Origin: an uncultured Bacteroidota bacterium
Lineage (GTDB): Bacteria > Bacteroidota > Bacteroidia > UBA7662
Length of the DNA stretch: 23,181 bases
NCBI GenBank assembly: GCA_903856555.1
Contig: CAIOCC010000175.1
Coordinates: forward strand, 1-23,181
Reading direction: 5' to 3'
The translations under genes were made by a program, and so were the position numbers. The notes below the pieces were generated by a model. That model was not told the DNA's origin. It saw nothing but the letters and a program-made list of their open reading frames with translations, and made no database searches. Shown in pieces: positions 6,699-15,211 of the stretch. The first letter of the stretch is position 1. Each line of letters starts with the position of its first letter.

Positions 6699-7115
6699 AT
6701 GCCTTATCCCGAATTTATGGTGGCGCCTATGCGCAGAGAACTCACCGACCTTGGTTTTGAAGAACTACGAACCCCTGAACAGGTTCAGGATTTTGTGAAT
6801 CGCAAAGATGACCTGGCCTTGGTCGTGGTGAATTCAGTCTGCGGATGTGCGGCGGCCAATGCCCGTCCTGGTATCCGCAAAGCCTTGGAACATGCCTCCG
6901 CTCCCAACGCACGGGTGACCGTCTTTGCGGGTATGGAGACCGATGCTGTCGACGAAATGCGAACGCATTTTTTGCCGTACCCTCCATCTTCCCCCTGCAT
7001 TGCTTTGTTCAAAGGGGGTCAATTGATTCAACTCATTGAGAGGAGTGGTATTGAGGGGCACAGCGCCGATGCGATCGCGGAGCGGCTTCAAGCCATGTTC
7101 GCAGAAGTTGCCTAA
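6699..7115 (+). CDS. BrxA/BrxB (YphP/YqiW) family bacilliredoxin
   Basis: A 138-residue thioredoxin-like protein of the bacilliredoxin family. In Bacillus these cytoplasmic proteins remove bacillithiol from S-bacillithiolated proteins using a CGC active site. The signature is complete here: VVVNSVCGCAAANARPG (42-58), with Cys48 and Cys50, and a cis-Pro region YPPSSPCIALF later. The length is typical. The ATG at 6699 follows an A-rich stretch without a Shine-Dalgarno sequence. It is a single-gene unit, divergent from ahcY and convergent with the amidohydrolase-like gene (32 bp between stops). Bacillithiol genes have been reported in some Bacteroidota, but whether this organism makes bacillithiol cannot be judged from the window. 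Confidence 0.93.
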   Translation: MPYPEFMVAPMRRELTDLGFEELRTPEQVQDFVNRKDDLALVVVNSVCGCAAANARPGIRKALEHASAPNARVTVFAGMETDAVDEMRTHFLPYPPSSPCIALFKGGQLIQLIERSGIEGHSADAIAERLQAMFAEVA

Positions 7116-7147
7116 AAGGGCGCCCCGCGCCTCAAATACCTCCATCC

Positions 7148-8500
7148 TTAACGGGCTGGTATCTCGTATTTCTCGCTGAATTTGCGATAAAGCACTTTTT
7201 GTTTATCGTCCAGGTTCACCCGGCGGCCATCCACAAAGGCATGGGTCGGATTGTTTCCTCTCATGTCCAAGGCATCCCCTGCGGACAGAAAGAGGGTGGC
7301 GCTTTTGCCCACTTCGAGGCTACCATACCGTTGGTCGATGCCCAAAATGCGGGCAGCATCCAGGGTCAGGGCTTGAAGGGCCCGCAGGGTATCCAATCCA
7401 AAACCAACAGCGTGACCGGCCTGGTAAGGTAAGTTTCGCTGATTCCAAGCCCCCTCCATGCTGAACCCAAAGCGAACGCCGGCACGGGCCAAACGGGCCG
7501 GAGCATCGTAGGCCGAGTACACGGGATCCCCGTCTCGGTTCGGAAGTCGGTGTACTTTGGGCAGAATCAAATCGATTTTTTGGGCGGCCAACCAATCTTG
7601 AATTTGATCGGCTTCTTCGGCCCCAACCAACACGGGCTTGAGGTCCCAACGCGCAAAAAATTCAACAGCGGCCACCATCCCTTTGGCATCCCCAACCCGT
7701 ACAAAGACCTTGGTTTGGCCGTTCCATAACCCGCTGGCGGAGGCCAGTTTGAGGTTGATAGGTCGCTGATTACCGGAGGGGTCGTTGCTTGGGTTTTGGA
7801 GGTGGTAGTCTCGGGCCTCGTTGAGGTATTGTTCCAACGATCCCAGGGTGAGGTTGCGGGCTTTGTTTTGTTCCTCGGCACTGGGGGCTCGGGGTCCGGT
7901 GCTGTTGCTCATCGAGGGCCACTGCACATACATCCCATCGGCTGCTTTGACACAGGCATCCTCCCAATTCCAGGCATCCAATTGTACAACCGCAGATCGT
8001 CCCGAGATCAGACCGCCTTCCGGTGCGATTTGGGCCAGCAGGACCCCGTGGTTACGAACGGTCGGGACGATTCTTGAATCTGAATTATAAGCAATCAAGG
8101 CATGAACATGGGGGTTCAGGGTGCCGGATTCGGTATGATCCCTCGTGGCGCGGACCGATTCGATTTCGTACAAGCCCAGCAGGGTGTGGAGGGCGATAAA
8201 TCCAGGATAAACATGCTGACCTCGGGCATCGATAATTTCGGAATTTACCGCGTCCAATCGGATTTCAGCACCACGTCCCACATAGACGATCTCACCTTTG
8301 TCGAAGCCGATGACTCCGGGATAGGGAGGGTTGACCGCATCATGGATGATGGCTCCGGTAATCCAAATAGGTTTGGATTGGGGTTTGCCGGGGCTGGGAT
8401 TGGATTGGGCCAAGACCGACAAGGTCAGCAGCGAAAACAATCCAAGAATAGCGGAGGCCTGCAGGAGGAGAATTCTACGGGGGCTGAATAGGTTTTTCAT
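7148..8500 (-). CDS. Secreted amidohydrolase-fold protein with degenerate metal site
   Basis: A 450-residue protein with an N-terminal signal peptide (hydrophobic about 10-31, probable cleavage after LSVLA at Ala31). The fold matches the imidazolonepropionase-like amidohydrolases: ITGAIIHDA at the start, DARGQHVYPGFIALHT (91-106), and the C-terminal RALQALTLDAARILGI...GSLEVGKSATLFL. The metal ligands expected of an active enzyme are missing. The HxH motif reads HTL (105-107), and the usual GTD motif reads FSMEG. I find no His in the segments that normally supply the beta-5 and beta-6 ligands. Related Bacteroidota proteins often occur as tandem pairs; here only one copy is present. I chose the ATG at 8500 because the signal peptide starts there, 13 bp after the transketolase stop. 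The substrate is unknown. Confidence 0.82.
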   Translation of the reverse strand: MKNLFSPRRILLLQASAILGLFSLLTLSVLAQSNPSPGKPQSKPIWITGAIIHDAVNPPYPGVIGFDKGEIVYVGRGAEIRLDAVNSEIIDARGQHVYPGFIALHTLLGLYEIESVRATRDHTESGTLNPHVHALIAYNSDSRIVPTVRNHGVLLAQIAPEGGLISGRSAVVQLDAWNWEDACVKAADGMYVQWPSMSNSTGPRAPSAEEQNKARNLTLGSLEQYLNEARDYHLQNPSNDPSGNQRPINLKLASASGLWNGQTKVFVRVGDAKGMVAAVEFFARWDLKPVLVGAEEADQIQDWLAAQKIDLILPKVHRLPNRDGDPVYSAYDAPARLARAGVRFGFSMEGAWNQRNLPYQAGHAVGFGLDTLRALQALTLDAARILGIDQRYGSLEVGKSATLFLSAGDALDMRGNNPTHAFVDGRRVNLDDKQKVLYRKFSEKYEIPAR

Positions 8501-8513
8501 GGCGAAAATTTCT

Positions 8514-10508
8514 TTAGGCTGGATTTTGGGGGCTGTTGAGCCATGCAGCAATCCGATCCTGAACCTGTTGTGGCTCTAGACCAAAATGACGGGCCAAGTC
8601 AGAACCCGGTGCCGAATAACCGAAGGTATCTACGCCCATGGTTAAGCCATCAAGGCCTGTGAATCGGGTCCAACCCAGGGTAACGCCGGCTTCCAGCGAA
8701 ACACGCCGGGCATGGGCAGGTCCCAGGACTTCGGCCTTGTAAGCGGCCGGTTGTTCATCCAAAAGCTCCCAACAAGGCAGCGAATAAACCCGCATTTCGC
8801 GTTGGTGAAGCGATCCTTCGCTCTCGGCAAGGCCTTGGCAGGCTTTGATCAGCGTGGCGACCTCGGACCCGGTGGCGTACCCATAGAGTGGGGCCAAGGT
8901 TGAATCCGAGCCTTCTTGCTTCCAGGCCAGGTACGCGCCTTGGGCCACCTTGGCATCCAGGGCCTGGGGGGCATCTTCGGTGCAAGGCAGGGTGGGCACA
9001 TTCTGTCGGGTCAAAGCGAGTACGGCCGGTTGATGGCCTTGGGCCGCCCACAAACGCAGGCAGGCCTGGGTTTCACGGGCATCGGCCGGTCGCATGACCC
9101 AAAGGTCCGGGATAGCCCGAAGACTCATGATATGTTCAACGGATTGGTGCGTTGGGCCGTCCTCCCCCAGGAAGATGGAATCGTGGGTAAAAACATGCAG
9201 AACCGGCACCTTTTGGATGGCACTCATCCGGATGGCATTGCGCATGTAATCCGAGAAGGTCAAAAAAGTGGCGCCAAAGGGTTTGAAATCCGGGGCGTAG
9301 AGGGCCATCCCATTGAGAATCGCCGCCATGGGGAACTCGCGTACCCCAAAAGCGAGGTTGCGCCCGCTGCGGTGATTGCGGGTGAACTCTCCAACCGCGG
9401 CCGCAAAGGCCCCTGTATTGTTCGATGGCTCGAGGTCAGCACTTCCGCCCGTTAGCCCCAACATCTTCGGGGCCATTTGGGCCAAGGCCTGTCCAAAAGC
9501 AACGCGGGTTGCCAGGCTTTGACCGGTTTCGTAGGTGGGCCAAGCGATTTCAGGGGCCTGTTGAAGGGCTGTTGGGGGGGTGTAAGCGGCCGCAAGGGCG
9601 TTGAGTTCCTTGAGTCTTCGGTTGAAATGTTCGTAAACCGAGGGTTGGACCGCAAAGGAGGCCTCGGGATCCAGGCCCAGTCGGCTCTTGGTAGCGGCAA
9701 TTTCCGCGGCGGGGAGGGGCTCACCGTGGGTTTTGGCCAGTCCCTCCATGGTGGCGGCGCCTTGGGCCATGGTGCTTTGTCCAATGATGAACAAGGGGCG
9801 ACTGCGCTCAGCCTGGGTGGCCCGCTCCATTGCCTGCCGCAATTCATGGTGGTCGTGCCCATTGATTTCGAGGACCTCCCATTGCATGGATTCAAAGTGA
9901 GCCTTGAAGTCCAAGGAACTGACCCGATCAACGGGTCCCGAAATTTGAATATCGTTTTTGTCGTAATAAAGGACCAAATTCCCCAGCCCCCAATGCCCGG
10001 CCAGCTGGCAGGCCCCCAATGCCACATCTTCCTGCAAATCACCATCCCCCGCCAGAACCCAAATTCGAGGCAATCGATCCAAGGGGCGCAGGGCTTGTTC
10101 CTGCAGGGCAGCAACGGCCATACCGACACCCATGGCGACCCCTTGGCCCAGGGGGCCGGTGGTGGCTTCAACACCCGGCGTCAAATGACTTTCGGGATGA
10201 CCCGGGGTTAGGCTACCCAATTGACGAAAACGCCGGATTTCGTCCATATTCAGCATGCCTGACAAATGCAGGATGCTGTACAGCAGCATGGATTCATGGC
10301 CTGCCGATAACACAAAGCGGTCCCTCAGGGGCCATTTGGGGAAATCCGGAGCAAAGTGCAAGGTCTCCATCCACAACAAGGCTGCAAAATCGCAGGACGA
10401 AAAGGCCCCGCCTGGATGCCCTGAATGAGCGGCCGCCGTGGCGTCCATCACCAGGCCTTTGATGTTGGCAATGACCGCAAGGTCCTTGGGATTCGCAATT
10501 GTACTCAC
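8514..10508 (-). CDS. tkt: Transketolase
   Basis: A full-length 664-residue thiamine-diphosphate enzyme of the non-oxidative pentose phosphate pathway, which moves two-carbon ketol units between sugar phosphates. The N-terminal domain has SGHPGG (29-34), GHES (70-73), EATTGPLGQG (114-123) and the ThDP/Mg motif GDGDLQED (154-161) with Asn185. The middle domain has FGVREFPMAAILNGMALY with the catalytic Glu and HDSIFLGEDGPTHQSVEH. The start at 10508 is GTG; the next in-frame Met (residue 21) would remove conserved helix sequence. The gene lies 63 bp after prfA, and only a weak promoter-like CATCTTTG (10539-10546, minus) is visible there, so read-through from prfA is likely. Confidence 0.96.
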   Translation of the reverse strand: MSTIANPKDLAVIANIKGLVMDATAAAHSGHPGGAFSSCDFAALLWMETLHFAPDFPKWPLRDRFVLSAGHESMLLYSILHLSGMLNMDEIRRFRQLGSLTPGHPESHLTPGVEATTGPLGQGVAMGVGMAVAALQEQALRPLDRLPRIWVLAGDGDLQEDVALGACQLAGHWGLGNLVLYYDKNDIQISGPVDRVSSLDFKAHFESMQWEVLEINGHDHHELRQAMERATQAERSRPLFIIGQSTMAQGAATMEGLAKTHGEPLPAAEIAATKSRLGLDPEASFAVQPSVYEHFNRRLKELNALAAAYTPPTALQQAPEIAWPTYETGQSLATRVAFGQALAQMAPKMLGLTGGSADLEPSNNTGAFAAAVGEFTRNHRSGRNLAFGVREFPMAAILNGMALYAPDFKPFGATFLTFSDYMRNAIRMSAIQKVPVLHVFTHDSIFLGEDGPTHQSVEHIMSLRAIPDLWVMRPADARETQACLRLWAAQGHQPAVLALTRQNVPTLPCTEDAPQALDAKVAQGAYLAWKQEGSDSTLAPLYGYATGSEVATLIKACQGLAESEGSLHQREMRVYSLPCWELLDEQPAAYKAEVLGPAHARRVSLEAGVTLGWTRFTGLDGLTMGVDTFGYSAPGSDLARHFGLEPQQVQDRIAAWLNSPQNPA

Positions 10509-10571
10509 AGGGAATTTTTTTTGATGGTTTTAAAGGTCCAAAGATGCAAGAAAAAAGAACATGGTAGGTCC

Positions 10572-11642
10572 TTAGGTTTTCAGCCCGGCCAGTCTTTCGG
10601 TGTTCTCGGCCAATTTGAGCGCATTAATCATGTCCTGCAAATCGCCGTCCATGAACTGATCCAGAGAATACACGGTCATTCCGATTCGGTGATCCGTCAC
10701 CCGACTCTGCGGGAAATTATAGGTCCGGATCTTGGCCGAACGGTCGCCGGTGGAGACCATGGATTTGCGTTTGCCGGCTTCTTCGGCATCCGCTTTTTGT
10801 TTTTGAAGTTCATAAAGGCGGGTTCGCAGCATCTCCATTGCTCGGGCCCTGTTTCCTAATTGCGAACGCTCCACTTGACACGTGACCACAATGCCCGTGG
10901 GTTTGTGGGTTAACATGACTTTGGTTTCGACTTTGTTGACATTTTGACCACCGGCTCCCCCCGATCGGGCGGTTTGAAGTTCAATATCCGCTGGGTTCAA
11001 AACCACATCAATTTCTTCGGCTTCGGGCATCACGGCCACCGTGGCCGCGGAGGTATGCACCCGGCCCTGGGTTTCGGTGGCTGGGACCCGCTGAACCCGG
11101 TGAACACCGGATTCGAACTTGAGGGTCCCAAAGACCTCGTCACCGCTGACCCGGTAAATGATTTCTTTGTATCCGCCAAGCGTACTCTCGCTGGCATCCT
11201 GCAGTTCCACCTTCCAACCTTGTTTTTCGCAGTATCGTTGATACATACGGGCCAGGTCCCCCGCAAAAAGCCCGGCCTCGTCGCCACCGGTTCCCGCTCT
11301 GATTTCGAGAAGGACATCTTTGTCATCTTCGGGATCTCGGGGAATGAGCAGCCAGGTGAGTTCTTCTTCCAAACCCGGTAATTCGGCCTGGGCCTGGTCG
11401 AGTTCTTGGCGCCCCAATTCAGCCCATTCGGGATCGGTGTTTTCAGTCAAAAAGATTTTGCCCTCCTCGACTCTTTGAAGGGTTTTCCGATAACGATCAG
11501 CCACATCCAGGATTTTCTGAAGCTTGCTGTATTCTTTGTTAAGACTTGCCATTCTGGACGAGTCTCCAAAAACAGCCGGGTCCTGCAGCGTGCGTTCCAG
11601 GTCGTTAAATCGGGCCTGAAGGGGAGCAATCCGGTCAAGCAT
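10572..11642 (-). CDS. prfA: Peptide chain release factor 1
   Basis: A 356-residue class I release factor that reads UAA and UAG stop codons and triggers peptidyl-tRNA hydrolysis on the ribosome. The codon-reading tripeptide is PAT (187-189, in HRVQRVPATETQGR), which marks RF1 rather than RF2, whose motif is SPF. The catalytic GGQ is at 231-233, in SGGAGGQNVNKVETK. The RF1 N-terminal helical domain is complete. I chose the ATG at 11642 because the frame upstream of it reads through the 38-bp gap into lpxH and has no family similarity. It sits between lpxH and tkt in the same direction. Confidence 0.96.
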   Translation of the reverse strand: MLDRIAPLQARFNDLERTLQDPAVFGDSSRMASLNKEYSKLQKILDVADRYRKTLQRVEEGKIFLTENTDPEWAELGRQELDQAQAELPGLEEELTWLLIPRDPEDDKDVLLEIRAGTGGDEAGLFAGDLARMYQRYCEKQGWKVELQDASESTLGGYKEIIYRVSGDEVFGTLKFESGVHRVQRVPATETQGRVHTSAATVAVMPEAEEIDVVLNPADIELQTARSGGAGGQNVNKVETKVMLTHKPTGIVVTCQVERSQLGNRARAMEMLRTRLYELQKQKADAEEAGKRKSMVSTGDRSAKIRTYNFPQSRVTDHRIGMTVYSLDQFMDGDLQDMINALKLAENTERLAGLKT

Positions 11643-11680
11643 GGGTGGCTTTGGTTGAAGTAGAAAGGAACATGGGAAGG

Positions 11681-12493
11681 TCAAATAGAAAGGCGGCCAT
11701 AGCCCGAGCTTTGATGATCCGGGTAGGTTTTCAAATCCAGGATACCGGCATGAAAACGGGCGTAGGTGGGTTGGTGCATCCATTCACCCAGGTTCACATA
11801 GGTCCCTCCACCCGGTAGGGGACAAAAAATTGGCAAATGACGATGCCCAAAGACCAAGTAATCCAAGGGGGCAAGCCCTGCTTGTTGACGCTCCTTTTGT
11901 TTGCGCAGACTGTATTGGTACAGCCATTCTTTGGCGGGGTCAAAAACAGGGGACTGATCGTCTGTTCCGTACGATTCTGTGATTTGGGATGCTCGGCTTT
12001 GGCGGGACCATCCTTGGGCAATGGCAAAAGAAAAATCCGGATGCAGGAGCCCAAAAAGGTGTTGGTTAAGGCGGGAGCCAAAAACGCGTTTGAGGCGCTT
12101 GTATCCACGATCACCGGGACCCTTGCCATCTCCGTGGGCCAGCAACAAATGCTTTCCCTCCCATTCGGTCACCAGGGTATCCCGGTGCAGGATCACCCCC
12201 AACTCTTGTTCCAAGTAACCAAAGGTCCATGCGTCGTGGTTGCCCGTGAAATAATGGACCGGAATGCCCGCATCGGTCAAAGAGGCAAGGCAACCCTGCA
12301 AACGAACAAAATGTTTGGGAACGGCGTGCCGCAATTCAAACCAAAAATCAAAAACATCCCCTAACAAATAATACGCCGAGGCATCCGCCGAGGTTTCCTC
12401 AAAAAACCGTAACAACAATTGTTCCCGGGGACGGGATGCCGCCACCGAGGGGCTGCCCAGATGAAAATCACTCAGGAGGTAAATGGACTTCAT
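11681..12493 (-). CDS. lpxH: UDP-2,3-diacylglucosamine diphosphatase, LpxH type
   Basis: A 270-residue calcineurin-like metallophosphatase resembling LpxH. That enzyme is peripheral to the inner membrane and converts UDP-2,3-diacylglucosamine to lipid X in lipid A synthesis. All five metal-site motifs are present: DFH (Asp9, His11), GDVFDFW (45-51), GNHD (84-87), AHGDG (119-123) and GHRH near the C-terminus. The DVFDFW and GPGDRGYKRLKR segments fit LpxH better than generic phosphodiesterases. I chose the ATG at 12493, 8 bp after the LUD gene stop; the frame extends upstream only to a TTG at 12505 inside that gene. Another metallophosphatase role is possible. Confidence 0.86.
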   Translation of the reverse strand: MKSIYLLSDFHLGSPSVAASRPREQLLLRFFEETSADASAYYLLGDVFDFWFELRHAVPKHFVRLQGCLASLTDAGIPVHYFTGNHDAWTFGYLEQELGVILHRDTLVTEWEGKHLLLAHGDGKGPGDRGYKRLKRVFGSRLNQHLFGLLHPDFSFAIAQGWSRQSRASQITESYGTDDQSPVFDPAKEWLYQYSLRKQKERQQAGLAPLDYLVFGHRHLPIFCPLPGGGTYVNLGEWMHQPTYARFHAGILDLKTYPDHQSSGYGRLSI

Positions 12494-12501
12494 AGGCCGC
12501 C

Positions 12502-13164
12502 TCAAGGGTTATCGTGGGCTTCATCCTCCAACAAAAAGACCCACAATTCTCGGGGTCCATGCGCCCCCAATACCAAGGTTTTCTCGATATCAGCGGTCCG
12601 ACTGGGTCCGGTAATGGTCGAAACCATGGAAGGGTAGTTTTGATCTGGATAACGCTGACGCAGAAGGCCAAAGGCGTCCTTGAGGCGGGGTACCAATTGA
12701 CTGCTGCGGGCCACCACCCAATGAATGGGTGGGTACACCGTGAGGCTGCGCCCGTAGGCTTGGGCCGAACTTACCAAGACCGATCCGCTCCATGCAATCA
12801 GGGCTTCACAGCCCGTTACACCTACCCCCGCTTCTTCCATTCGTTCGGTGTCAACGCGATAGGAAAGCCCCGATTTTCTTAACAAATCCTGAATCTCGGG
12901 TTCCAAACAAAAGAGGTTGCGATTATCAGCCCCTTCGAGGGCCTTGGTCAAGTAGGTCGCCAATTCAGCTTGGGTCTCGGCGTAGACAAACTGGCCTTTG
13001 AGTTGCAACAATCGCTTGGCAAAGGCCAAAGCCAAGTCTTCCTCAATGGGTTCAAAAGGATCTTCGGCCGCCTGTTCCGAGCGAACCCGCAGGGGCGGGT
13101 CGGAAGGGTGAATCAGGGCTTTGCGCAGGCGCTGGATAACGGTCTCGCGCGATGAGAGCGCCAT
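12502..13164 (-). CDS. LUD-domain protein (LutC/YkgG family)
   Basis: A 220-residue protein of the LUD (lactate utilization) superfamily. The hallmark C-terminal region TGPSRTADIEKTLVLGAHGP (185-204) is followed by RELWVFLLED. A conserved GVTGCEALIAWSGS segment (114-127) precedes it. LutC is a subunit of the LutABC iron-sulfur lactate oxidation complex in Bacillus, but no lutA or lutB is nearby. In Bacteroidota a lone LUD gene typically follows rsfS-ftsH, as here (6 bp after the ftsH stop), and its function is not established. No signal peptide or membrane segment is visible. Confidence 0.88.
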   Translation of the reverse strand: MALSSRETVIQRLRKALIHPSDPPLRVRSEQAAEDPFEPIEEDLALAFAKRLLQLKGQFVYAETQAELATYLTKALEGADNRNLFCLEPEIQDLLRKSGLSYRVDTERMEEAGVGVTGCEALIAWSGSVLVSSAQAYGRSLTVYPPIHWVVARSSQLVPRLKDAFGLLRQRYPDQNYPSMVSTITGPSRTADIEKTLVLGAHGPRELWVFLLEDEAHDNP

Positions 13165-13170
13165 TCCGCT

Positions 13171-15210
13171 TTAGGGTTGGTCGTTAACAGTGGATGGACT
13201 CGTCGCATCGGCTGTTGGCTCAGCCGTTGGCTCAGCCGTTGGCTCAGCCTTCGGCTCGGGCACGATCAAGGCGTCATGCTCAAAGGGACGCGGGCCCGCC
13301 AGGCGCTCCAGGTCCACCTGGAAAATAACCTCCTTGGCCAGCAATTCTTGGGCGATGGCTTCGAGAATAGCTCGTTTGGATTTGACCAAGGCCAAGGTTT
13401 GCTGATAGGCTTTGTCGATAATGGCCCGGACTTCTTGGTCAATCAGCAACGCTGTTTCCTCTGAATAGGGCTTGCGGAACTGGTATTCGCCTTGGGTATC
13501 GTTGAAGCTAATCGGTCCCACGGCTTTGCTCATTCCGTACAGGGTGACCATGCCGTAGGCAACTCGGGTGATGCGCTCCAAGTCGTTCTGGGCGCCGGTG
13601 CTAATTCGCCCAAAGACCACTTCTTCGGCCGCTCGACCACCCAGGGTCATGCACATGGTATCCAAAAGCTGTTCGGTGGTGTAGAGGTATTGCTCTTTGG
13701 GCAGGTATTGGGCATAACCCAAAGCGGCTACGCCTCGGGGGACGATGCTCACCTTGACCAATGGATCGGTGCTGTCCAGGAACCATCCCACAACGGCATG
13801 GCCTGCCTCGTGGTAGGCCACGATTTTCTTCTCTTCGGGGGAGATGATTTTGTTTTTCTTTTCCAGGCCACCGATAACCCGATCGATGGCCGCATTAAAG
13901 TCAATCATTTCGACCTCCTTCTTGTCGGTGCGTGCTGCGATCAAGGCAGCTTCGTTGCACACATTGGCGATTTCGGCTCCCGCAAATCCAGGGGTCTGTT
14001 CGGCCAGTTTGTGGGCATCCACTTCAGCGGCCAATTTCAAGGCCTTGAGATGGACTTTGAAGATTTGTTCTCTGCCAATAAGGTCCGGTCTATCAATGCT
14101 GATTTGACGGTCAAAGCGTCCCGGCCTTAGAAGGGCGGGGTCCAATACATCCGGTCGGTTGGTCGCGGCCATCATGATGATGCCCAGGTCCGTCGAAAAG
14201 CCATCCATTTCAACCAGGAGTTGGTTCAAGGTGCTTTCGCGTTCGTCATTCCCACCCATGATTTGGTTCTTGCCCCTGGATCGCCCAACCGCATCTATTT
14301 CATCAATGAAAATGATACAAGGGGCTTTTTCGCGGGCTTGTTTGAACAAATCCCGGACCCGACTGGCGCCGACACCGACAAACATTTCGACAAAATCCGA
14401 TCCGCTTAGGGTGAAGAAAGGAACCTGGGCTTCGCCGGCTACCGCCTTGGCCAACAGGGTTTTGCCTGTGCCCGGAGGTCCTACCAACAAGACTCCTTTG
14501 GGGATTTTTCCGCCCAAAGCGGTGTACTTTTTGGGGTTCTTAAGAAAATCAACCACTTCCATCACTTCCACCTTGGCCTCTTCAAGGCCAGCGACATCGT
14601 TAAAAGTAATGTTAACCTTGGTGTTCTTGTCGAACAGAGTCGCTTTGGATTTACCAATGTTAAAAATCTGACCGCCGGGGCCGCCGCCCGATGTCACGCG
14701 CCGGAACAACAGAAACCATAGTCCAACCAAAAGAAGTGTTGGCAACAAGAAACCCAAGGCGTCGCTAAACCACGAATGCCGAGACTCCCATTGGACAGCA
14801 ATCTCGTCCTTTTTGTCTTTGATGGCCCAGTCTTTGAGCCGATTTTCCAAACTTTCGGGGGAGCTTTCGGTAAAGTAATAGGGATTGTTGCGGGGACCGC
14901 CAAAACTTTTGTTACGAAATTCTCTGTACTTCTCCGATTCCATGGCTTTCTCCGTTAGATGAACCTCCATAACATAGAGGTCATCCTGTTTGTAGCCCAC
15001 GAGTTTTTCGACTTCGCCTTTGGATGCCAAAGCCGTAAATTCTTTCCAGGAAATGGTTTTGGCTGTGCTTCCTGGGTTCAAGAACTGCAAGCCAAGTAAA
15101 ACCAGAGCGATAACAATGTACAGCCAATAGAGGTTGAAAGATTTTTTGGGTGCATTGGGCCCGGGTTTGGGCCCGTTTGGGCTGATTTTGGGTTTGCGGG
15201 TCTTGGCCAT
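13171..15210 (-). CDS. ftsH: ATP-dependent zinc metalloprotease FtsH
   Basis: A 679-residue inner-membrane AAA+ protease that degrades damaged membrane proteins and short-lived regulators. A basic N-terminus is followed by TM1 (about 28-44), a periplasmic domain and TM2 (about 152-169). The AAA module has Walker A GPPGTGKT (244-251), Walker B IIFIDEID (299-306), the second region of homology ATNRPDVLDPALLRPGRFDRQ and the pore motif FVEMFVG. The M41 protease domain has the zinc motif HEAGH (467-471). The C-terminal tail is low in complexity, with AEPT repeated. The ATG at 15210 is 1 bp from the rsfS stop, so translation of the two is probably coupled. Confidence 0.98.
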   Translation of the reverse strand: MAKTRKPKISPNGPKPGPNAPKKSFNLYWLYIVIALVLLGLQFLNPGSTAKTISWKEFTALASKGEVEKLVGYKQDDLYVMEVHLTEKAMESEKYREFRNKSFGGPRNNPYYFTESSPESLENRLKDWAIKDKKDEIAVQWESRHSWFSDALGFLLPTLLLVGLWFLLFRRVTSGGGPGGQIFNIGKSKATLFDKNTKVNITFNDVAGLEEAKVEVMEVVDFLKNPKKYTALGGKIPKGVLLVGPPGTGKTLLAKAVAGEAQVPFFTLSGSDFVEMFVGVGASRVRDLFKQAREKAPCIIFIDEIDAVGRSRGKNQIMGGNDERESTLNQLLVEMDGFSTDLGIIMMAATNRPDVLDPALLRPGRFDRQISIDRPDLIGREQIFKVHLKALKLAAEVDAHKLAEQTPGFAGAEIANVCNEAALIAARTDKKEVEMIDFNAAIDRVIGGLEKKNKIISPEEKKIVAYHEAGHAVVGWFLDSTDPLVKVSIVPRGVAALGYAQYLPKEQYLYTTEQLLDTMCMTLGGRAAEEVVFGRISTGAQNDLERITRVAYGMVTLYGMSKAVGPISFNDTQGEYQFRKPYSEETALLIDQEVRAIIDKAYQQTLALVKSKRAILEAIAQELLAKEVIFQVDLERLAGPRPFEHDALIVPEPKAEPTAEPTAEPTADATSPSTVNDQP
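13214..13249. repeat. 12-bp tandem repeat in the 3' end of ftsH
   Basis: Three exact copies of GTTGGCTCAGCC (13214-13225, 13226-13237, 13238-13249) are followed by a fourth, diverged copy. In the ftsH frame they encode repeated A-E-P-T in the disordered C-terminal tail. Because the unit is a multiple of three, copy-number change would not shift the frame. Confidence 0.9.
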
Positions 15211-15211
15211 G

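Noticed and set aside
5326..6798. A 490-codon open frame on the plus strand covering nearly all of ahcY
   Set aside because: It is antisense to an unmistakable ahcY, has no family motifs, and a long mirror frame is expected from the codon bias of a GC-balanced conserved gene.
7118..7125. GGGCGCCC between the convergent bacilliredoxin and amidohydrolase-like genes as a terminator
   Set aside because: It is a loopless palindrome with no T-run, so it cannot be supported as an intrinsic terminator.
11643..11783. Upstream extension of prfA by 47 codons
   Set aside because: It crosses the intergenic gap into lpxH and has no RF1 similarity; the ATG at 11642 gives the normal RF1 start and length.
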